From Pseudoalteromonas sp. CO133X (lineage in GTDB: Bacteria; Pseudomonadota; Gammaproteobacteria; Enterobacterales; Alteromonadaceae), in assembly GCA_004208945.1 (NCBI GenBank), contig SGPE01000022.1:62001-126000 (forward strand): 64,000 bases of DNA. The letters run 5' to 3'. The translations under genes were made by a program, and so were the position numbers. The notes under the pieces were generated by a model. That model was not told the origin of the DNA. It did no database searches and saw nothing but the letters and a program-made list of their open reading frames with translations. Below, piece after piece: positions 60,337 through 64,000 of the stretch. Position 1 is the stretch's first letter. Every line of letters begins with the position of its first letter.

Positions 60337-60939
60337 CTAGTCTTTGTTGATAAGCTTTATAATGTAATCCATTACTTGGCGTGAGTAGATCATACTGGTG
60401 TGACTTAAATGAAACACCTTGTGCTCTGCCATGCCATTGAGCTTGGTTTCATCTATTAGCACTGTGCCATCAGAGACACTGCCTTTAGCAATTAATGGCA
60501 TGAGTCCTATAGGTAAATCCCCAGCGATACTGTAAAGCTTCGCCTTAAATGGCCAGTCGCCGTTTTCAGACAATAAAAACTCGACACTATTTTTAAGTAG
60601 CATATCGAATCCTTTTTGCTGTATCTGTTTAGCAATATGGCTGCCTTTGTGTGGAGTGCCGAGCGTAATAACTTTTTCTACATACTTGCTTTGCGAAGAA
60701 TTCGCTTCAAGGTAAGCGCGTGCAACGAGCCCCCCCAAAGAGTGACACACCATGGCTGTTGGTTTGTCGCCAATGAAGTGATCAATCTTATCAAAAATAG
60801 CCGCTCTATTAGGGGATAGCGTGTTGTAGGTCAAATTAAGTATTTTTAACCCAGACTTTTCAAGGCGTGTACACAAGGGGCGCATGACAAAACCTGACAT
60901 ATAAAGTCCATGTAATACTACAACTTGTCTAATTGCCAT
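60337..60939 (-). CDS. Alpha/beta hydrolase (PGAP1/lipase-like)
   Basis: 200 residues with no signal peptide. The fold begins VVLHGLYMSG (oxyanion region). The nucleophile elbow is CHSLGG with Ser67, and probable partners are Asp157 and His180 (LSHTSMIY). ITLGTPHKGS is typical of lipase- and PGAP1-like esterases. Substrate unknown. The YaeQ gene lies eight bases upstream on the same strand, so the two are probably co-transcribed. Confidence 0.88.
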   Translation of the reverse strand: MAIRQVVVLHGLYMSGFVMRPLCTRLEKSGLKILNLTYNTLSPNRAAIFDKIDHFIGDKPTAMVCHSLGGLVARAYLEANSSQSKYVEKVITLGTPHKGSHIAKQIQQKGFDMLLKNSVEFLLSENGDWPFKAKLYSIAGDLPIGLMPLIAKGSVSDGTVLIDETKLNGMAEHKVFHLSHTSMIYSRQVMDYIIKLINKD

Positions 60940-60947
60940 CGCATACC

Positions 60948-61484
60948 TTACATTAATTGCTGAGGTTTAATTTCAATATTTGCTGTGTCTGAGCTTACCC
61001 ACACCTCGCCATCTTGAATAGTGATTGTGAGCTTAATATTGCGATCTGCCAGTGCAGCTAATGCTTGAGTCGCTGCATAATCGAGACTAAAAATACGCAA
61101 GTTTTTAAAATCATACAACTTAGGTTGATGTTTTTGCCACCAAATAGTTTGGTTATTCTCGCCGTAAGTATACAAAACAACCTGTTTGGCTTTATTACAG
61201 GCTTTTTTCAAGCGCTTTTCATCTGGTAAGCCGAGCTCAATCCAAAGCTCAATTTCTTCGCTGTAGTTTACATGCCAAAGTTCGGGTTCATCATCAGCGC
61301 ATAAGCCTTTAGTGAACTCTAAACCTTCACGCGCATTTAGTGCAAAAGCGAGTAGGCGGATCATCAGCCTTTGCTCGGTCTCTGATGGATGCTGTGCAAG
61401 GGTTAGATTGAAATCTTGATAAAGGTGACGGTCCATATCGCTTAGCGATATTTGCGCTTTGATAATAGTTGATTTAAGAGCCAT
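60948..61484 (-). CDS. yaeQ: YaeQ family protein
   Basis: 178 residues matching the YaeQ family along the whole length (STIIKAQISLSDMDRHLYQDFNLTLAQHPSETEQRLMIRLLAFAL; LWIELGLPDEKRLKKACNKAKQV). The family has a PD-(D/E)XK-nuclease-like fold: candidate residues are Glu77 and the Glu83-x-Gly region, with Lys downstream. It was once reported to influence haemolysin expression, and its real role is not settled. It is divergent from the RbgA-like GTPase gene. Confidence 0.92.
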   Translation of the reverse strand: MALKSTIIKAQISLSDMDRHLYQDFNLTLAQHPSETEQRLMIRLLAFALNAREGLEFTKGLCADDEPELWHVNYSEEIELWIELGLPDEKRLKKACNKAKQVVLYTYGENNQTIWWQKHQPKLYDFKNLRIFSLDYAATQALAALADRNIKLTITIQDGEVWVSSDTANIEIKPQQLM

Positions 61485-61576
61485 AACTGCTTACTTGAAA
61501 AAATTTGCGTCATTATAGCGCAATTCCAAGCTGAGCCAGTTAAAATAGCATGCAATTTATTTTTTAGGAGTAAAAT

Positions 61577-62521
61577 ATGGCCATCCAGTGGTTCCCAGGG
61601 CACATGAATAAAGCCCGTAATGAAATCAAAGAAATTATGCCACAAATGGATGTGATCATTGAGGTGCTTGATGCCCGTATTCCTTACAGCAGTGAAAACC
61701 CTATGGTAACAGCGCTGCGTGGCGATAAGCCGGTCATTAAAATCATGAATAAAGCTGACCTTGCAGACCCTAAATTAACGCAAGCATGGAAAGACTACTT
61801 TGAGCAGCAAAGTGGCGTTAAAGCGATTGATTTTGGTAATGATAAAGCAGGTGAAGTACATCGTATTAATGAGCTTTGTAAAAAACTAGTGCCGCATAAA
61901 GTGGGTGCTGATAAGCAAATTAAAGCCATGATCATGGGTATTCCCAATGTTGGTAAATCAACACTAATTAATACCCTAGCAGGCCGAATTGTAGCAAAAA
62001 CGGGTAATGAACCTGCGGTAACTAAAGCTCAGCAACGAATTAAACTTGATGATGGCATTATGCTTTACGACACGCCAGGCATGTTATGGCCAAAAGTAGA
62101 AAACGAAAACTCAGGTTACCGTTTAGGGGCAACGGGTGCTATTCGTGATACTGCTATCGACTACGAAGAAGTGGCAAGTTACACCGCTGAATATTTACTG
62201 CATGCATACCCAGAGCTTTTAAAAAGTCGCTATAAGATTGATGAGCTACCAGAGTCTGACTGGGAGTTTGTTGAAATGGCAGGCAAAAAGCGTGGCTGTA
62301 TTCGTGGTGGTAATCAGATCGATACTTATAAAATGTCTGAAATTCTTATTAATGAATTACGAGATGGCATTATTGGTCGCATTACTATGGAAACACCAAC
62401 CATGCGTGAAGAAGAAGAGCAAATGGTTGCACAGCTTCGCGCCGCGTTAGAGGCAAAAAAAGCTGCTAAAGAAGAAGAGAAAAAGCAGCGCCGTGCCCGA
62501 GCGCGTAAAAACCGTCGTTAA
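61577..62521 (+). CDS. ylqF: Circularly permuted ribosome-assembly GTPase (YlqF/RbgA type)
   Basis: 314 residues. The motif order is permuted: G4 NKAD (58-61) comes first, then G1 GIPNVGKS (121-128), G2 Thr149 and G3 DTPG (165-168). In Bacillus RbgA matures the 50S subunit. The N-terminal IQWFPGHMNKARNEI is the family signature. The C-terminal 40 residues are very rich in Lys, Arg and Glu and may bind rRNA. Start after AGGAG. Its terminator is shared with a convergent small RNA. Confidence 0.95.
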   Translation: MAIQWFPGHMNKARNEIKEIMPQMDVIIEVLDARIPYSSENPMVTALRGDKPVIKIMNKADLADPKLTQAWKDYFEQQSGVKAIDFGNDKAGEVHRINELCKKLVPHKVGADKQIKAMIMGIPNVGKSTLINTLAGRIVAKTGNEPAVTKAQQRIKLDDGIMLYDTPGMLWPKVENENSGYRLGATGAIRDTAIDYEEVASYTAEYLLHAYPELLKSRYKIDELPESDWEFVEMAGKKRGCIRGGNQIDTYKMSEILINELRDGIIGRITMETPTMREEEEQMVAQLRAALEAKKAAKEEEKKQRRARARKNRR

Positions 62522-62546
62522 AATTAAAACGTTAATTTTTAGACAT

Positions 62547-62765
62547 AAAAAAAGCCCTGAAAGGGCTTTTTTAGTTTCATATCTACCGTCACCGATATGA
62601 GCAATGTAGCAAGTAAAATAAGTAGGGGTGCCCACATATTGCCAACATCAAGGGGCGTTGCGGCTAGCAATATGTGAGCTAAGCTTTAACGTGGCGACAC
62701 GTGTTTCAGGGTCTTGAAACAATCAGGTTATCCCGTACAAGTCGTAATGCTCTTCCGTCTTGTTG
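62547..62765 (-). ncRNA. RyhB-like small RNA, copy A
   Basis: About 219 bases, from a predicted start near 62765 to the T7 tract at 62547-62553. The terminator GCCCT-GAA-AGGGC (62554-62566) serves both this RNA and the convergent GTPase gene. The core ACATTGCTCA (within 62597-62612 on the complementary strand) equals the conserved pairing core of enterobacterial RyhB as I recall it. A 43-base block around it is identical in copy B. Upstream, a 10-bp stem CACATATTGC/GCAATATGTG (62633-62642, 62667-62676) closes a loop that is nearly the same in both copies. Expected function: repress mRNAs of iron-using proteins under iron starvation. Confidence 0.82.
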
Positions 62766-62823
62766 ATATTGATTATCAGTTAGATTTAATAAACTGTCAA
62801 CATCTAAATAAAAATAATTATCA
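62764..62823 (-). promoter_or_regulatory. Fur-controlled promoter of small RNA copy A
   Basis: Minus strand: TTGACA (62795-62800), 17-base spacer, GATAAT (62772-62777). The Fur box TGATAATCAATATCA (62764-62778) covers the -10 element and matches the 7-1-7 consensus at 14 of 15 positions. A second box TGATAATTATTTTTA (62809-62823) lies upstream. Confidence 0.85.
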
Positions 62824-62870
62824 TTTCTATATTTTATTTTTCGACACATTGATTACTTTGTTTCAGACAT

Positions 62871-63080
62871 AAAAAAAGCCCTGCAAGGGCTTTTTTAGTT
62901 TCATATCTACCGTCACCGATATGAGCAATGTAGCAAGTAGGTGATCACCTGTTGCCAACATCAAGGGGCGTTGCGATCAGCAACAGGCGATCTTAGCTTT
63001 ATCGTGGGCCACACGTGTTTCAGGGTCGAGAAACAAATCAGTTTATTCCGAACAAGTCATAAAGCGCTGCTGACTTGTTG
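62871..63080 (-). ncRNA. RyhB-like small RNA, copy B
   Basis: About 210 bases, predicted start near 63080, ending in the T7 tract at 62871-62877 after the stem GCCCT-GCA-AGGGC (62878-62890). It has the same core and adjoining CATATC...GATATG hairpin as copy A. Its main stem is CACCTGTTGC/GCAACAGGCG (62946-62955, 62980-62989). Compared with copy A two base pairs have changed on both sides at once, and one pair is A-U in A and G-U in B only when read on the minus strand. That supports both the structure and the direction. The 5' part is more diverged, so targets may differ. Confidence 0.82.
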
Positions 63081-63138
63081 ATAGTGATTATCAATTAGAT
63101 TTAGCTGTGTGTCAACGCCTAACTGAAAATAATTCTCA
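63079..63138 (-). promoter_or_regulatory. Fur-controlled promoter of small RNA copy B
   Basis: Minus strand: TTGACA (63110-63115), 17-base spacer, GATAAT (63087-63092). The Fur box TGATAATCACTATCA (63079-63093) covers the -10. A second box (63124-63138) is the same 15-mer as the one before the small membrane protein gene at 39033. Confidence 0.85.
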
Positions 63139-63257
63139 TTTCTTTGTGTTTATTTTTTAACCCCCATCAATACAATGCATTAGCACTAAAGTTGGGCTGT
63201 AAATTATGACTAATAAAAACTATGCTGAAGCTATAATAATTAAAATAATCAAATGCG

Positions 63258-64000
63258 ATGTTCTCAATTTGGTCAATAAGCCTACTTGCGATTATTTACC
63301 TAGCAATTCTATTTGCTGTTGCAGGCTGGGCTGATAAAAGAAAAGTACTGCCTTTTAAAGGCTTAACCTATGGCTTATCGCTTGGGGTATATTGTACTTC
63401 TTGGGCGTTTTTTGGCACCACGGCACAAGCAGCATATAACGGCTGGTGGTTAGCACCGACTTATGCTGGCACTATTTTACTGTTTATTTTTGGCTGGCAG
63501 GTATATTGTCGCATTGCACATATTTGTCGGCAGCAAAAAATAACGTCGATGGCTGATTTTATTGCCACCCGCTACGGACAATCTTCAAGCTTATCAGGGC
63601 TAATATCACTTATTTCTGTGATTGCGATTGTGCCTTATATCTCTTTACAGCTTAGTGCGACCGCACAAAGTATGAATTTACTTACCGATAGAGCCGTCAC
63701 ACAAAGCCATGAAGTGTGGGCCGATAGCACTTTTTACATCACGCTTGTTTTAGCGTTATTTGCTATTTTGTTTGGTGCAAGGCGGCTAAAACCCAGTGAG
63801 CATAACCCTGGCCTTATTGCGAGTATTGCTTTTGAATCTGTGGTTAAGTTATTGGCATTTGTTGCAGTGGGTTTATATGTGTGCTTTGCATTATTTGACA
63901 GCCCCATGGCACTGTTTGAAAAAGCACAGGCGCTGAATATCGATCAGCAAGTAGCTGTAACACAAAGCCCAACCTATGTGTATGTTGCCCATACATTACT
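63258..64000 (+). CDS. N-terminal part of a CbrA-like sensor kinase with an SLC5 transporter domain (3' end outside window)
   Basis: An open frame starts at ATG 63258 and runs off the window after 247 codons. The visible part has about six or seven hydrophobic helices of sodium/solute-symporter type: GLTYGLSLGVYCTSWAFFGTTAQA near residues 35-58, QQKITSMADFIATRYGQSSSLS near 95-116, GARRLKPSEHNPGLIASIAFESVVKL near 176-201. This pattern is that of the SLC5 domain fused to histidine kinases such as CbrA; the kinase part must lie beyond 64000. No good Shine-Dalgarno sequence is visible. Its promoter region adjoins the divergent Fur-controlled small RNAs. Confidence 0.85.
   Translation, partial: MFSIWSISLLAIIYLAILFAVAGWADKRKVLPFKGLTYGLSLGVYCTSWAFFGTTAQAAYNGWWLAPTYAGTILLFIFGWQVYCRIAHICRQQKITSMADFIATRYGQSSSLSGLISLISVIAIVPYISLQLSATAQSMNLLTDRAVTQSHEVWADSTFYITLVLALFAILFGARRLKPSEHNPGLIASIAFESVVKLLAFVAVGLYVCFALFDSPMALFEKAQALNIDQQVAVTQSPTYVYVAHTL

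Larger units (their letters stand above)
62522..63257. other. 736-base non-coding region with a tandem small-RNA pair
   Basis: No protein-coding frame is credible. Two similar blocks (about 62547-62823 and 62871-63138) run on the minus strand and are listed separately. The remainder (63139-63257) is the leader of the downstream sensor kinase gene, with a TATAAT at 63232-63237 but a poor -35. Confidence 0.75.

Noticed and set aside
62522..63257. A long 5' leader or riboswitch of the downstream kinase gene on the plus strand
   Set aside because: Strong promoters with Fur boxes, the G-U covariation and T tracts after both terminators all point to the minus strand.

Overview
The window reads as chromosomal DNA of a marine gammaproteobacterium of the Alteromonadales, most like Pseudoalteromonas. 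The grounds are low G+C, several very large TonB-dependent receptors (TBDRs), a YdbS/YdbT pair, YaeQ, an RND pair without its own TolC, and many Fur-box-like promoters. This placement is inference from gene content; no database search was run.

Layout. (1) 1-2.8 kb: the tail of an unidentified gene, then a small coiled-coil protein with a FliA (sigma-28) type promoter, then a Cache-domain chemoreceptor. (2) 2.9-23.1 kb: an arabinan utilisation locus. It holds four GH43 enzymes (one a multidomain lipoprotein), a GH127/GH146 beta-L-arabinofuranosidase with a degenerate FKBP-like partner, a TBDR, a GPH symporter, an SGLT-like symporter and a GntR/FCD regulator. A xylose/arabinose-1-dehydrogenase-like SDR, a TauE/SafE permease and an SMP-30 lactonase follow. 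Together these can cut arabinan outside or in the periplasm, import L-arabinose and oxidise it to L-arabinonate. No araBAD genes and no arabinonate dehydratase are present here. Palindromes overlap the TBDR and GPH promoters and are the likely operators. (3) 23-26 kb: LysR, pirin and DoxX, and a secreted PliG-like protein. (4) 26-33.6 kb: a heme/iron block with FecI, FecR, a heme-type TBDR with an STN domain, heme oxygenase, DUF454, and PepSY-DUF2271-DUF4198 behind a Fur box. (5) 33.7-52.2 kb: porin, MarR, hexose-6-phosphate mutarotase, bPH2 membrane proteins, a Fur-controlled 80-residue membrane protein, a peptidase/propeller/barrel protein, a transglutaminase-TPR lipoprotein, a PQ-loop protein, a metzincin and an RND efflux pair. 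A cyclic-di-GMP-I riboswitch then sits in front of a GbpA-like protein that has lost its catalytic domain. (6) 52.3-62.5 kb: oligopeptidase B, SpoIIAA-like, LytTR, another TBDR, Dps with an OxyR-type site, and housekeeping genes including an RbgA/YlqF-type GTPase. (7) 62.5-64 kb: two tandem minus-strand small RNAs, then the start of a CbrA-like SLC5-domain sensor kinase that runs off the window.

The most notable observation is the tandem small-RNA pair at 62547-63138. Each unit has a TTGACA-17-GATAAT promoter covered by a Fur box, a second Fur box upstream, a RyhB-like core (ACATTGCTCA), a stem with compensatory changes between copies, and its own intrinsic terminator. The second is the c-di-GMP riboswitch controlling a headless GbpA relic.
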